In this document: one piece after another, positions 17,662 through 26,218 of the stretch | Layout of the letters: every line of letters begins with the position of its first letter | How positions within the stretch are numbered: position 1 is the first letter of the stretch | From: Clostridium sp. Marseille-P299 | GTDB lineage: Bacteria; Bacillota; Clostridia; Lachnospirales; Lachnospiraceae | DNA length: 64,000 bases | Direction of reading: 5' to 3' | Assembly: GCF_900078195.1 (NCBI RefSeq) | Contig: NZ_FJVE01000006.1 | Span: forward strand, 498,501-562,500 | Made by a program: the position numbers and the translations under genes | The notes under the pieces: model-generated | Databases searched by the model: none | Told to the model about the DNA's origin: nothing | Seen by the model: the letters and a program-made list of their open reading frames with translations, nothing else

Positions 17662-18672
17662 ATGGCTTTATTTGAATCATATGAAAGAAGAATTGATAAG
17701 ATTAATGCTGTATTAAACAGCTATGGTATTGCTTCAATTGAAGAAGCTGAAAAGATTACAAAAGATGCCGGTCTTGATGTTTACAATCAGGTAAAAGGTA
17801 TCCAACCAATCTGTTTTGAAAATGCTTGTTGGGCTTACATTGTAGGTGCTGCAATTGCTATAAAGAAAGATTGTAAAAAAGCTGCTGACGCTGCTGCTGC
17901 TATTGGCGAAGGTCTTCAAGCTTTCTGTATCCCAGGTTCTGTTGCAGACCAAAGAAAAGTTGGTATCGGACATGGTAACCTTGGTAAAATGTTATTAGAA
18001 GAAACTACTGAATGTTTCGCATTCTTAGCAGGACATGAGTCCTTTGCTGCTGCAGAAGGTGCAATCGGTATTGCGTTATCTGCAAACAAAGTTAGAAAAA
18101 AACCATTACGTGTAATCTTAAACGGTCTTGGAAAAGATGCTGCTCAGATTATCTCCCGTATCAACGGTTTTACATTCGTAGAAACTCAGATGGATTACTA
18201 TACTGGTGAAGTAAAAGAACTTTTCAGAAAATCCTATTCTAAGGGACCTCGTGCAGAAGTTAACTGCTATGGTGCTAACGATGTTACTGAAGGTGTTGCA
18301 ATCATGCATAAAGAAGGTGTTGACGTTTCCATCACTGGTAACTCCACTAACCCAACTAGATTCCAACATCCAGTTGCTGGTACTTACAAGAAAGAATGTA
18401 TGGAACAAGGTAAGAAATACTTCTCCGTAGCTTCTGGTGGTGGTACTGGTAGAACTCTTCACCCAGATAACATGGCTGCTGGTCCTGCTTCTTATGGTAT
18501 GACTGATACTATGGGTAGAATGCACAGCGATGCTCAGTTCGCTGGTTCTTCTTCCGTTCCTGCTCACGTTGAAATGATGGGTCTTATCGGAATGGGTAAC
18601 AACCCAATGGTAGGTGCTACTGTTGCTGTTGCTGTTGCAATTCAGATGGCTGCTGAAGAAGGTAAGTTCTAA
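17662..18672 (+). CDS. GGGtGRT protein (conserved, function unknown)
   Basis: A 336-aa soluble protein containing the family-defining motif GGGTGRT (in VASGGGTGRTLHPDNM, about residues 256-263). It also has Gly-rich turns such as GHGNLGKML and GLIGMGNNPMVGATVAVAVA, and the segment SITGNSTNPTRFQHPVAGTYKKE. Two cysteines lie near residue 53 (CFENACW). The family is widespread in anaerobes but has no known activity. It lies directly behind the NifU-like gene and ends in a strong terminator, so the two form a closed two-gene operon. Codon use is that of a highly expressed gene, which suggests a metabolic or structural role in quantity rather than regulation. Confidence 0.88.
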   Translation: MALFESYERRIDKINAVLNSYGIASIEEAEKITKDAGLDVYNQVKGIQPICFENACWAYIVGAAIAIKKDCKKAADAAAAIGEGLQAFCIPGSVADQRKVGIGHGNLGKMLLEETTECFAFLAGHESFAAAEGAIGIALSANKVRKKPLRVILNGLGKDAAQIISRINGFTFVETQMDYYTGEVKELFRKSYSKGPRAEVNCYGANDVTEGVAIMHKEGVDVSITGNSTNPTRFQHPVAGTYKKECMEQGKKYFSVASGGGTGRTLHPDNMAAGPASYGMTDTMGRMHSDAQFAGSSSVPAHVEMMGLIGMGNNPMVGATVAVAVAIQMAAEEGKF

Positions 18673-18755
18673 GATTTTTATATATCATAAAAATTATAAA
18701 ATTAAGAATTTGACCCCATTTTGTACACTAAAAATTCATAATGTGGTCAATATAG

Positions 18756-18787
18756 AAAATTCCCTAGTGTAATGCTAGGGAATTTTT
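18756..18787 (+). terminator. Terminator of the GGGtGRT operon
   Basis: A perfect 12-bp stem AAAATTCCCTAG/CTAGGGAATTTT with a 7-base loop is followed by T residues, 84 bases beyond the stop. Confidence 0.92.
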
Positions 18788-18904
18788 ATGCTCTCCTTTA
18801 AGCTTCGTTAATTTAATTTATTTATGATTTACGATTTTTGTTCTTAGTATTAGGAATACTATGTTTTATAAAATATCTTAAAGAAAAATAATCCCGAGGA
18901 GCAT

Positions 18905-19249
18905 CTACACAAGCCACTCTTTTGCTTCTTCCGCATCTGAAAAATAAGCATGATATAAGACTTCATAATGTTTAAATTTTTTCTTCAACAACTTCTCAAA
19001 TTTTCTTCTTTGTAATATTCTCAGCCCTATAAATCCAATTTTATTAATATGATTGCTTATCCGAAATAAGCTAGAACAAACTTCCTCCATAATATCTACA
19101 TCTAGAACATTACCATCCATATTAAACCACAACTTATACTTTACATTATTCTGCTTCGATAAGAAAGTATCCTCAATCTCTGTTAAACGATTGAGTAATG
19201 CATCCTTATTATCTTTATACCCATCTAAGTGACAACAGTGTATAAATTT
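18905..19249 (-). CDS. STAS/SEC14-like small protein, possibly truncated at its start
   Basis: About 115 aa. The pattern YKLWFNMDGN..., INKIGFIGLRILQRRKFEKLLKKK and a terminal YFSDAEEAKEWLV resembles the small clostridial STAS/SEC14-type domain proteins, a lipid-binding or regulatory fold; the exact role is unknown. No good ribosome site precedes the possible ATG codons at 19258, 19255 or 19249. The first residues overlap the 3' end of the GNAT-like gene at 19215 in a different frame. The gene may be read by coupling, may be a fusion broken by a frameshift, or may have lost its own start through a deletion. Confidence 0.55.
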   Translation of the reverse strand, partial: KFIHCCHLDGYKDNKDALLNRLTEIEDTFLSKQNNVKYKLWFNMDGNVLDVDIMEEVCSSLFRISNHINKIGFIGLRILQRRKFEKLLKKKFKHYEVLYHAYFSDAEEAKEWLV

Positions 19250-19892
19250 CAGCATCAAACTTATTCCACATGCCTATAAATATTCCAGCAATAATTTTAT
19301 CTGCTTGCTTAATAACATATATCTTCCAATCCTTAAAATTCTCTTTCATTCTACTACTATTCCAATAAATGTCTGAGTTAAATTTATCATGAAATGATGC
19401 ATATTGCTCAAAACTATCAATTGTTATTTCATTGATGTTATAGGTTGTTGGATAAAAAACAAACTCTCTTTTTGTAACTTGCATATTCATACAAGAATCC
19501 ACACAGTCTGCTTTTAATTCCTCCATAATATGTATAGCCATTTTGTTCTCATTTGGATAACCAAAGTAAATCTCATATCCACTATAATGTTCGGTCAAAT
19601 AATTTATAAATAAGGAATATATCATTTTATGATTATCTTGCACATAAATACCAGATGACTGAAGGTATTTATTATTCCTCTCCACCATCAGTTTAAGAAC
19701 CCCCACTAATTTCTGGTTCTCAAAGCATGCCAATAGTTTATCTTCTAGGTGCTCTATTGTTCTTTCAAACGCCTCTTTTAATTTTTCTTTACTTTCATAT
19801 CTGTGGTAACTTGAATTTTCTTTTTGACAATATGTTTCCCATGAAAAATCTAAAATTTCGTTTAATCTCTCATAACCTATTTCAATAATCAT
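19215..19892 (-). CDS. GNAT-like acetyltransferase, C-terminus apparently replaced
   Basis: About 226 aa from MIIEIGYERL (ATG 19892). The N-terminal domain has GNAT features (KLLACFENQKLVGVLKLMVER; YPNENKMAIHIMEELKADCV). A second GNAT-like domain begins near residue 150 (DWKIYVIKQADKIIAGIFIGMW) but stops after one strand, ending in YTLLSLRWV. A normal second domain would run on for 50 or more residues. The stop falls where the STAS-like gene begins in another frame. The start is chosen because AAGGAG lies upstream of ATG 19892; the frame extends to 19931. Confidence 0.6.
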   Translation of the reverse strand: MIIEIGYERLNEILDFSWETYCQKENSSYHRYESKEKLKEAFERTIEHLEDKLLACFENQKLVGVLKLMVERNNKYLQSSGIYVQDNHKMIYSLFINYLTEHYSGYEIYFGYPNENKMAIHIMEELKADCVDSCMNMQVTKREFVFYPTTYNINEITIDSFEQYASFHDKFNSDIYWNSSRMKENFKDWKIYVIKQADKIIAGIFIGMWNKFDAEIYTLLSLRWV

Positions 19893-20041
19893 ATAAGTAC
19901 TCCTTATTCTGCTAGGTTTATTGAATACCAATCATGTAAATACTCTTTCTCTCTGAATATTTCATTATATGAACTTGCATTCTCCATTCAAAATTCACAC
20001 TAGTAAATTCAACTTTATATAGCATTCTGGCTTGATTTTCT

Positions 20042-20389
20042 TTAATCCTTATTATTTTTGCTAACATATTTTTCTACAATCGCGCATTCATATATTATCA
20101 TCATGCCAATGGCTCCAAAAAAAGCAATAAAGGCAAGTAAGATACCTAATGTCTTTTCTGATAAAAAGATACTACTCACCCCAGTAATACCAATCATAGC
20201 ACCATAACCAACAAATAGCATTCCACATGCATGATTATAAGCTTTTACATCCGTTATGCTATCCGCTTGTGGTGCCTTAATATTACTATAGATTCCAATT
20301 GGCTTTTTGCTCTTAATTGCAATGATTCCGATCAAGAGAAAAAATAAAAATATACCAAAGCATATTAACATAATCGCCATACTAGACAC
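20042..20389 (-). CDS. Small three-helix membrane protein, unknown function
   Basis: 115 aa with hydrophobic helices at residues about 3-25, 53-75 and 80-103. A polar loop (KSKKPIGIYSNIKAPQADSITDVKAYNHA) between helices 1 and 2 resembles a conserved clostridial membrane family without assigned function. It ends in a Lys-rich tail. It lies between GNAT genes on the same strand. No function is proposed. Confidence 0.7.
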   Translation of the reverse strand: MSSMAIMLICFGIFLFFLLIGIIAIKSKKPIGIYSNIKAPQADSITDVKAYNHACGMLFVGYGAMIGITGVSSIFLSEKTLGILLAFIAFFGAIGMMIIYECAIVEKYVSKNNKD

Positions 20390-20437
20390 CTCGTTATCTA
20401 ATTTCCTCTTTATAGGAAATAAAGTTATCCCTCCAAT

Positions 20438-21004
20438 TTATTTTCTCTTAGAAAAATAATCTTCTGATAATATCCCATACATAGCTGTATCACAAATTCC
20501 CTGATTGTTTCGATCTGCATTTCTTAAAGTTCCTTCGTATTGTAATCCACATTTAAGCATAACTTTTCCCGAATTCGGATTTCTAGGATCATGACGTGCT
20601 TCAATGCGTTTTACTTCAACCTGTTCAAATAAGAATTTAATTACTCCCTGAAAAGCTTCAGAAGTAATTCCTTGATTCCAATACTCTCGTCCAATACAAT
20701 AACCAATCTCCATTATATCTAAGTCTTCCTTTATATGTACTACACTAATGGAACCGATTGGCTTATCACTATGGCCCTTTAGAACAATCGCCCATTGATA
20801 AAATCTAGAATCTGAATAGTTATTAATCCAATCCTCTAATACTCTTTTTGTTATTTCTAAAGAATTATGAGTAGGCCATGTTAAATACTTTGTTACCTCA
20901 TAATCCTTGGTCCAATTATGATATACTGCTTCTGCATCTGATACTTCAAATCTTCTTAAAATAAGACGCTCTGTTTCTATTAATAATGTTCCTAAATGTT
21001 GCAT
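20438..21004 (-). CDS. GNAT acetyltransferase, RimJ/RimL type
   Basis: 188 aa. The N-terminus TERLILRRFEVSDAEAVYHNW is the typical RimJ/RimL start. The acetyl-CoA site region reads IGYCIGREYWNQGITSEAFQGVIKFLFE, and the C-terminal half has RIEARHDPRNPNSGKVMLKCGLQYEGTLR. Enzymes of this type acetylate N-termini of ribosomal proteins or small molecules; the substrate is not predictable here. ATG 21004 follows AGGAGG by 7 bases. The next gene upstream, also a GNAT, ends 21 bases before it, so they are likely co-transcribed. Confidence 0.9.
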   Translation of the reverse strand: MQHLGTLLIETERLILRRFEVSDAEAVYHNWTKDYEVTKYLTWPTHNSLEITKRVLEDWINNYSDSRFYQWAIVLKGHSDKPIGSISVVHIKEDLDIMEIGYCIGREYWNQGITSEAFQGVIKFLFEQVEVKRIEARHDPRNPNSGKVMLKCGLQYEGTLRNADRNNQGICDTAMYGILSEDYFSKRK

Positions 21005-21025
21005 AACCTAACCTCCTAAAATGTA

Positions 21026-21544
21026 TTATTTCTGCTGCTGTTTTTTACAGAGTACATGACGTGGCAATCCTCCATATTTCTTAGTTGTTACAACTATCTC
21101 ATATCCAAGAGAAAGAAAATTATTTAAGCTATAAATATTATCTGGATGTACGGTAGCCATAAAATAATTATAATTATTTTGTAGATATGACTCAGCCCAT
21201 TCAATTAAAGATCTTTGGATATGCATACCTTGAAATTCTGGCAATACGGCGGTTGATTCCATATGCGCAACTTTCATAAGTTGCATCTGATTTAAATCAA
21301 GGTAATTACCTAGATTATCTTTTGCTTCTTTAGGAAAACGCACCATCAAATAACCTGCTATTTTTTCTCCTTGAACAGCCTTAACTACAATTCCTTCCTT
21401 TGAAATATGTCTTTTTATAAACTCCGCATCATCCGCACAAAACCAACTAGCATTTGGCATTAACTTTATAGCTTCCTTTATAATTTCACTTATTTCAATA
21501 ACATCGTTATAGTCTGCTTGGCTAAATTTAATATCAAAACTCAT
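21026..21544 (-). CDS. GNAT acetyltransferase
   Basis: 172 aa. GNAT fold features: AVQGEKIAGYLMVRFP (strands 2-3), MESTAVLPEFQGMHIQRSLIEWAESYL (acetyl-CoA pyrophosphate loop, here QGMHIQ instead of the usual QGKGIG) and YNYFMATVHPDNIYSLNNFLSLGYEI at the end. I start at ATG 21544 with a GGGGT ribosome site; an in-frame TTG at 21556 is less likely. The substrate is unknown. Confidence 0.82.
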   Translation of the reverse strand: MSFDIKFSQADYNDVIEISEIIKEAIKLMPNASWFCADDAEFIKRHISKEGIVVKAVQGEKIAGYLMVRFPKEAKDNLGNYLDLNQMQLMKVAHMESTAVLPEFQGMHIQRSLIEWAESYLQNNYNYFMATVHPDNIYSLNNFLSLGYEIVVTTKKYGGLPRHVLCKKQQQK

Positions 21545-21843
21545 TTTATACCCCAAGTTATTACATCTAGTTCTAGATATAATCTATACTTTCCTTTCCT
21601 AATAAAAATCTAACTAAGAACATATACAATCTATGTACTAATTTATAAACCTTATTATTTATAAACAATTCTTACTTCCTACTAATCTGTTCTCTAATCT
21701 GTCTTTTAAGTATTTAATGAAACAAAGTATTCCTAGTATTAAAATATCACTTTACACATGCTAAATAGAATACTTATCAATAGCTACCACCATTTTTTGC
21801 CTCTGTTTTTTCTATGTATTATACTATCACTCAGAATAATAAA

Positions 21844-21885
21844 CAAGAAAAAGAGTTATAATTTCTTTAACAACTCTTTTTCTTG
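21844..21885 (-). terminator. Terminator of the 82-residue gene
   Basis: A perfect 14-bp stem CAAGAAAAAGAGTT/AACTCTTTTTCTTG lies about 25 bases beyond the stop of the gene at 21910. The 260 bases from there to the next gene at 21544 are AT-rich with nothing else visible. Confidence 0.8.
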
Positions 21886-21909
21886 CTCAAAATACTATAT
21901 TGGAATATC

Positions 21910-22158
21910 TTAATCTTCTTTTTTCTTTTCATTTAGTTGGATTTCAGGTGGTCCAAAAGAATAAATTTGATGATAGGAATCTGTTTCATCTTCATTTAAT
22001 GGAGGACGAAACATCAATCCTGTACAATCCATTGTGGAACTACTATTGCAGATATCAATATCACCAACGTTATATTTATCCGTTTCTTTCTCATTAATGG
22101 TATTTGCAGTATTTACTTGGTTATACTTATGAATTTTAATTGTTGATTTTTCATCCAT
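21910..22158 (-). CDS. Small acidic conserved protein, unknown function
   Basis: 82 aa, hydrophilic, no signal peptide or membrane helix. The core KYNVGDIDICNSSSTMDCTGLMFRPPLNEDE with a later SFGPPEI resembles a small clostridial family I recall only as hypothetical. ATG 22158 is preceded by AGGAAAGGGG and the gene is followed by its own terminator, both of which favour a real gene. Confidence 0.65.
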   Translation of the reverse strand: MDEKSTIKIHKYNQVNTANTINEKETDKYNVGDIDICNSSSTMDCTGLMFRPPLNEDETDSYHQIYSFGPPEIQLNEKKKED

Positions 22159-22306
22159 CTTAATACCCCTTTCCTATTGCATTTCTTTTAATAATTCATA
22201 TTTATTATCTAGTATGGCAACAATAAAATAAAATATCCTTTTAAACAAAGGAAAGGGTAGGATGCATTCCAATTTATTTACATAACTTAATGAGACGATT
22301 TTTTAT

Positions 22307-22513
22307 TTACCTCACCATATCAATCTGACCTTCATCAGGACTTTCCACAAATCCCATATTTTTATATAAATGTAATGCATTTTCATTACATTCATCTGCC
22401 ATTAAAAAGGATTTCTTCGCACCATGCTTTATCCCATATGCAAAAGCCTGTCCCATTAATTTTCTAGCAATTCCTTTTCCTTGATACTCTGGTTTAACAG
22501 CTATCTCTCGATT
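22307..22513 (-). pseudogene. C-terminal remnant of a GNAT acetyltransferase
   Basis: Reading the minus strand from about 22513 gives N-R-E-I-A-V-K-P-E-Y-Q-G-K-G-I-A-R-K-L-M, a perfect GNAT acetyl-CoA loop, followed by NENALHLYKNMGFVE and a stop at 22307. The N-terminal half of the enzyme is missing. The remnant begins exactly where the pyrophosphatase-like gene ends, in a different frame, so a deletion probably joined the two. Confidence 0.8.
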
Positions 22514-22862
22514 ACCTTCGAATTAAGATTCCCTTCATAAACTCTGATTCATTATGCGTTTTATATACTAGTTCTTTTTCTTCTTCTGAGCACCCAATTA
22601 ATATTTTTATCTCAGAATCTTTTTTCAATAAATCTACCGTACATATGATAGCATCTACTTTTTGGTCTTTATTTTTTCCTAACCATACATCGATTCCAGC
22701 ACCATCCATTGATGTTGTATTTTTTAAATAACCATAGTCTACTTTATAGATCAAGTCTGGATATTTCGGATGTGCGGTTCCCTTAGGTCTATCAATTACG
22801 ATTTCAGACTGCTGCACCAGTTTATCCAACATCAACCAAAATTCATTATTTGTTTCCATCAT
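22512..22862 (-). CDS. Inorganic pyrophosphatase-like protein
   Basis: 116 aa. The segment SEIVIDRPKGTAHPKYPDLIYKVDYGYLKNTTSMDGAGIDVW follows the N-terminal and active-site pattern of family I inorganic pyrophosphatases (RPKG..HP.YP, DYGY, DG.GIDVW). The protein is shorter than the usual 160-180 residues, as in a clostridial subgroup annotated as pyrophosphatase. It would hydrolyse PPi or a related pyrophosphate; activity is not certain because several metal-binding Asp positions lie in the part that is short. ATG 22862 follows GGGAGGAACA. The C-terminus (MKGILIRR) abuts a GNAT fragment. Confidence 0.75.
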   Translation of the reverse strand: MMETNNEFWLMLDKLVQQSEIVIDRPKGTAHPKYPDLIYKVDYGYLKNTTSMDGAGIDVWLGKNKDQKVDAIICTVDLLKKDSEIKILIGCSEEEKELVYKTHNESEFMKGILIRR

Positions 22863-23000
22863 TGTTCCTCCCTTTTGTACAAGTTGAAAATTTCAACTTC
22901 TATATAATAAATTACTTACATATGTGATTTATGTCTATCGATTTCTAACTCCATAGGTTTTCCAATGCTTCTAATGACTTAAACAAAAAATAACTGCAAT

Positions 23001-23329
23001 TTATAATTTCTCTTTTAATATTTGAAAGTATTTAGAACAAAAAGTTCTTAATTTTGTTTCATTCCCTCTAATTTCATTCATTATTTTATTTGCAGTCTCA
23101 ATAGCTTTTATGTATTGCTCATAAGTAATCGACTTATTGTTATATGCTTCTTCAAGTTCATCTTCATCCATCAAATACAACTTACCATCTGGTAATAAAA
23201 CAACGTCTAGGAATAAATCATAAAAGTAGGAATCTCCATCTTCTAAGATAACATTTTCATCTGTTATATCAAAATAATTTCAGTAACTTTTCTCCAGTAG
23301 GAACGTGAAATTGTCTTAATATCAAGCAT
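23001..23329 (-). pseudogene. DUF402-family protein, internally deleted or frameshifted
   Basis: From ATG 23329 (after GAAGAAGGG) a short frame gives MLDIKTISRSYWRKV and soon stops. In a neighbouring frame YFDITDENVILEDGDSYF continues to LFLDVVLLPDGKLYLMDEDELEEA and stops at 23001. The second piece is the C-terminal part of a DUF402 domain, a family that includes nucleoside-phosphate hydrolases such as FomD. The conserved N-terminal half (about 70 residues) is missing. So this is a decayed gene, not a functional enzyme. Confidence 0.75.
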
Positions 23330-23394
23330 TATACCCTTCTTCCATTTTCATATGATAGAGAATCTTTAGGCACCCCACGAATACTATTAATGAA

Positions 23395-24483
23395 CTAATC
23401 TCTCATACATAATGCTTTGATTCTACCGATCTCTAAATCCATAATTTTCAATATAGCCTCAACATCCTCTTCATTCGTAACATAAAACATTAATAATCTT
23501 GCTTCTGAATATGAAGTACAATATCGAACACCATTTAATCCTAGTATATTTGCCTCCAGACATTTATTCTTACAATTAATACAACCAAACCGTTCAATTT
23601 CATCTCTTAATTGTCCCTTTAGTTCCTCTTTACAATTTGCCAAAGCCTCTACAGTTGCTACTGATAAGCGTATTTCTAAGCATACATAATCAGCAGCGAC
23701 ATTTATGTTAAATATATATTTATTTGTTTTTGAATGATAAAACTGTAACACCCAATGTGGAGTGAAATATTCATGAATTTTAATCTTCGTATAAAGAGGA
23801 TATTCCTCTAAAAGATGCTTTATTACTAATGTGTAGTAATCCTGATATAAACCAGCTGTGCTTAAAATATCCTCTCTTAACGGATCTATTTTTTCTCTAT
23901 CCATTGTTTCATTTAAAATCAAGCTTTTATAATCGAGCTTATAAAATAATCCCTGTATTCTAGCATAATCCTGTGCTGAAGCTTCAAATTGTACATTTTT
24001 TAGTAAATAATTAAGTGCCACAAGGACATGATCTAGATTCTTGCACATAATAGTAAACTGTGTACATTTATTAACTGAATCTACTATTTTATCCTTTTTA
24101 AAATACTCATAATAAAAACCAAACTGCTTTAATTGTTCCATTGGATAATTGGGAGTTGTTTTATAATGAGCTTTCAATTGTTTTTTCTCAACGCTAAGGT
24201 ATAATTCTCCCTGTTCTGCTAGATTTCCAATTACGCCTACTGAATATAAAAAAAGCATTGTATTGCTTACATTATGTAAACTTTCAAGAGGATCTTCTTC
24301 TTTAAATAATTCTGAGGATTGGTAGATAGTTAAGAACAATTTCCGTAATTCCTTTAATCCTTGTATAATCTGATCTGAATTCTCATTCTTTATACGATCA
24401 CATGTTAATTCAAACGGATATTCACAGATATTTCGCTCAAAAAACTTCAGTCTTTCTTCAAATGATTGTTGGTGAAACAGCAT
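23395..24483 (-). CDS. Conserved protein of unknown function with a Cys cluster
   Basis: 362 aa, soluble, without signal peptide. I do not recognise the family. The N-terminal two thirds look alpha-helical. Near residue 300 there is GCINCKNKC (C-x2-C-x3-C), followed by a Cys in GVRYC, which could bind a metal. ATG 24483 follows GAGGAGGG by 5 bases, which supports expression. It stands alone between a DUF402 pseudogene and a GNAT gene. The 415 bases upstream hold only AT-rich sequence and the terminator at 24805-24864. Confidence 0.7.
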   Translation of the reverse strand: MLFHQQSFEERLKFFERNICEYPFELTCDRIKNENSDQIIQGLKELRKLFLTIYQSSELFKEEDPLESLHNVSNTMLFLYSVGVIGNLAEQGELYLSVEKKQLKAHYKTTPNYPMEQLKQFGFYYEYFKKDKIVDSVNKCTQFTIMCKNLDHVLVALNYLLKNVQFEASAQDYARIQGLFYKLDYKSLILNETMDREKIDPLREDILSTAGLYQDYYTLVIKHLLEEYPLYTKIKIHEYFTPHWVLQFYHSKTNKYIFNINVAADYVCLEIRLSVATVEALANCKEELKGQLRDEIERFGCINCKNKCLEANILGLNGVRYCTSYSEARLLMFYVTNEEDVEAILKIMDLEIGRIKALCMRD

Positions 24484-24804
24484 AGGAACCCTCCTCTAAA
24501 TATGAAGAATTTTTCGATCTGCTATTGCTCTTATAAGCATCATCTTTATTCCACTTCATCTCTTCCTCTAAAACCTTTTCTTTATCAGCACAATATTCCT
24601 AAGGTACCATTACAATCCTTCATACTGTATTTATTAAATAAAGAGAGTTTATCTTGTGATGTTTGGATAAATATTACATAAAACTATATTAATATATGTG
24701 TAACCATATATCAATAAATAACTAACTTTATTTACTATCTAATAACAAATAACAAATTAATGTAAAACATTTTTCAATCGCTATATATACCTGACACATA
24801 AAGA

Positions 24805-24864
24805 AAAAGACTCCACAATTTATATTTGATTCATTACTTATCAAAATACAACTGTGAAGTCTTT
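24805..24864 (-). terminator. Terminator of the AAC(6')-like gene
   Basis: AAAAGACTCCACA pairs with TGTGAAGTCTTT around a loop of about 35 bases that is itself AT-rich. It lies 35 bases beyond the stop at 24899. Confidence 0.6.
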
Positions 24865-24898
24865 ATTCTCTAAATTATTCATTTATTATTGCTAAAGT

Positions 24899-25489
24899 CT
24901 ATAACTGATCACATTCAGATTCCCATTCATCTATGGAGACAGACATGATTAAAGAATCCTTAAATCCACCTTCATGCATTTCTCTACCTTCAATTACAAT
25001 TCTTCTTGTAAATCCGCTTTTCTCATAGCATCGAATTGCTCTTTTATTCCAAGTTTGAGGATCTATAAAAACAATGTCTGCTCTAATTGTATGAAATAGA
25101 TATTTTACTAAGGCTCTTACTACCGTAGTCCCTATGCCTTGATTCCACATATCTAATTCACCAATAAATAAATCAATGCCATATGGTAGTTTGTAATCCT
25201 TTAAGTCTATAGTGCCATTTAAACCATATTCATCATCTAGAGGATAATATTGCAAGTAACCAATTGCCTTTTGATCATATTCGATGATACATGCTTTAAA
25301 AGCTTCTTGTCCTTTTGCCCGAGGTGCAAATTTCTTCATTACCTTGTCTAAGTCAAATGCATTATTACGGCCTTCATAATATTCAAGTACCTCCGGAGTT
25401 GAAAGCCATTTTACCATATGACTATAATCCATAATATTATCTTCCATCTTACGAATGCCAAGTTTTTCATCTAGAAATATGTATCTCAT
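24899..25489 (-). CDS. GNAT acetyltransferase, aminoglycoside 6'-N-acetyltransferase-like
   Basis: 196 aa. The pattern KWLSTPEVLEYYEGR, then IGYLQYYPL, YGIDLFIGELDMWNQGIGTTVVRALVKYLF and IVFIDPQTWNKRAIRCYEKSGF is that of the AAC(6') subgroup (AacA4-like) of GNAT enzymes. Members acetylate aminoglycosides, but many chromosomal homologues have other or unknown substrates, so resistance should not be assumed. ATG 25489 follows AAGGGG by 7 bases; a longer frame to 25525 lacks a ribosome site. The 300 bases upstream are AT-rich with no gene. Confidence 0.85.
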   Translation of the reverse strand: MRYIFLDEKLGIRKMEDNIMDYSHMVKWLSTPEVLEYYEGRNNAFDLDKVMKKFAPRAKGQEAFKACIIEYDQKAIGYLQYYPLDDEYGLNGTIDLKDYKLPYGIDLFIGELDMWNQGIGTTVVRALVKYLFHTIRADIVFIDPQTWNKRAIRCYEKSGFTRRIVIEGREMHEGGFKDSLIMSVSIDEWESECDQL

Positions 25490-25785
25490 GTAATTACCCC
25501 TTAAAATTTGTTTCTTTCCTATCAATTCATGTCCCTATTGTCCGTATTGCAGGTATATTTTAAATTAACAAGTTAATTAACATAATTAATAATAACATAA
25601 TCTTGAATCAGAACCAACTCTTTTTAAGAAATAAATTAACTTTTTTTATTACATTTGTATAAAATAACTCATTTTATTTCTTATTTTCAAAGCAACTACA
25701 CAAAAACATAAGGTAAATATTCATTATCAACTAAACATATCAATACACCGATAATCTCTATTAAAAAAAATTTATATGCGTCATC

Positions 25786-26145
25786 TTACATATTCTTTTC
25801 ACTTGCAAAACTTCGAAATACAACAAGATTACCGTCCGGATCATAGAAAAGCATATTCCTAGCTCCCCATGGCCTTGTGGTTGGTGGTTCTTTTATTTGC
25901 ACCCCAAGCTGTTTTAATCGTTCAAATTCTTCATCTACATCATCTACCGTAAACGCAATTGATATGTTTTCATTCTTTGAATCTTTCACATCTCCATTAT
26001 TGTAAATAGATAATGTTGCTCCTTGGGTCTTTATTTGTTGATGTACTTCATCTTCACAATCCGAAGTTGTTTTTAATATACATTTATAAAAATCAGCAAG
26101 TGTTACAACATCTTTTGTAAATAAGCATACTTCTGAAAATAACAT
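25786..26145 (-). CDS. VOC-family protein (glyoxalase/bleomycin-resistance fold)
   Basis: 119 aa, one full vicinal-oxygen-chelate domain made of two beta-alpha-beta-beta-beta units. It starts SEVCLFTKDVVTLADFYKCIL and ends PWGARNMLFYDPDGNLVVFRSF, the classic C-terminal strand with a metal-ligand Glu position replaced by Val-Val-Phe. Members bind or modify antibiotics and small metabolites, or are dioxygenases and isomerases; this one is unassigned. ATG 26145 follows AAGGGAG. The next gene upstream is 73 bp away on the same strand. Confidence 0.88.
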   Translation of the reverse strand: MLFSEVCLFTKDVVTLADFYKCILKTTSDCEDEVHQQIKTQGATLSIYNNGDVKDSKNENISIAFTVDDVDEEFERLKQLGVQIKEPPTTRPWGARNMLFYDPDGNLVVFRSFASEKNM

Positions 26146-26218
26146 ATATTTTCTCCCTTACCAAGATATCCGTAGAAATAAGAACGCATTCTTTTCCAAA
26201 TATACTTCAATATAATTT

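Noticed and set aside
18118..18567. 149-codon frame opposite the GGGtGRT gene
   Set aside because: Antisense shadow. The Ser/Thr/His-rich product is what reversed, strongly biased codons of a highly expressed gene give.
24899..25489. Aminoglycoside-resistance gene
   Set aside because: The protein is AAC(6')-like, but chromosomal GNAT homologues of this type often have other substrates, so a resistance name is not justified.
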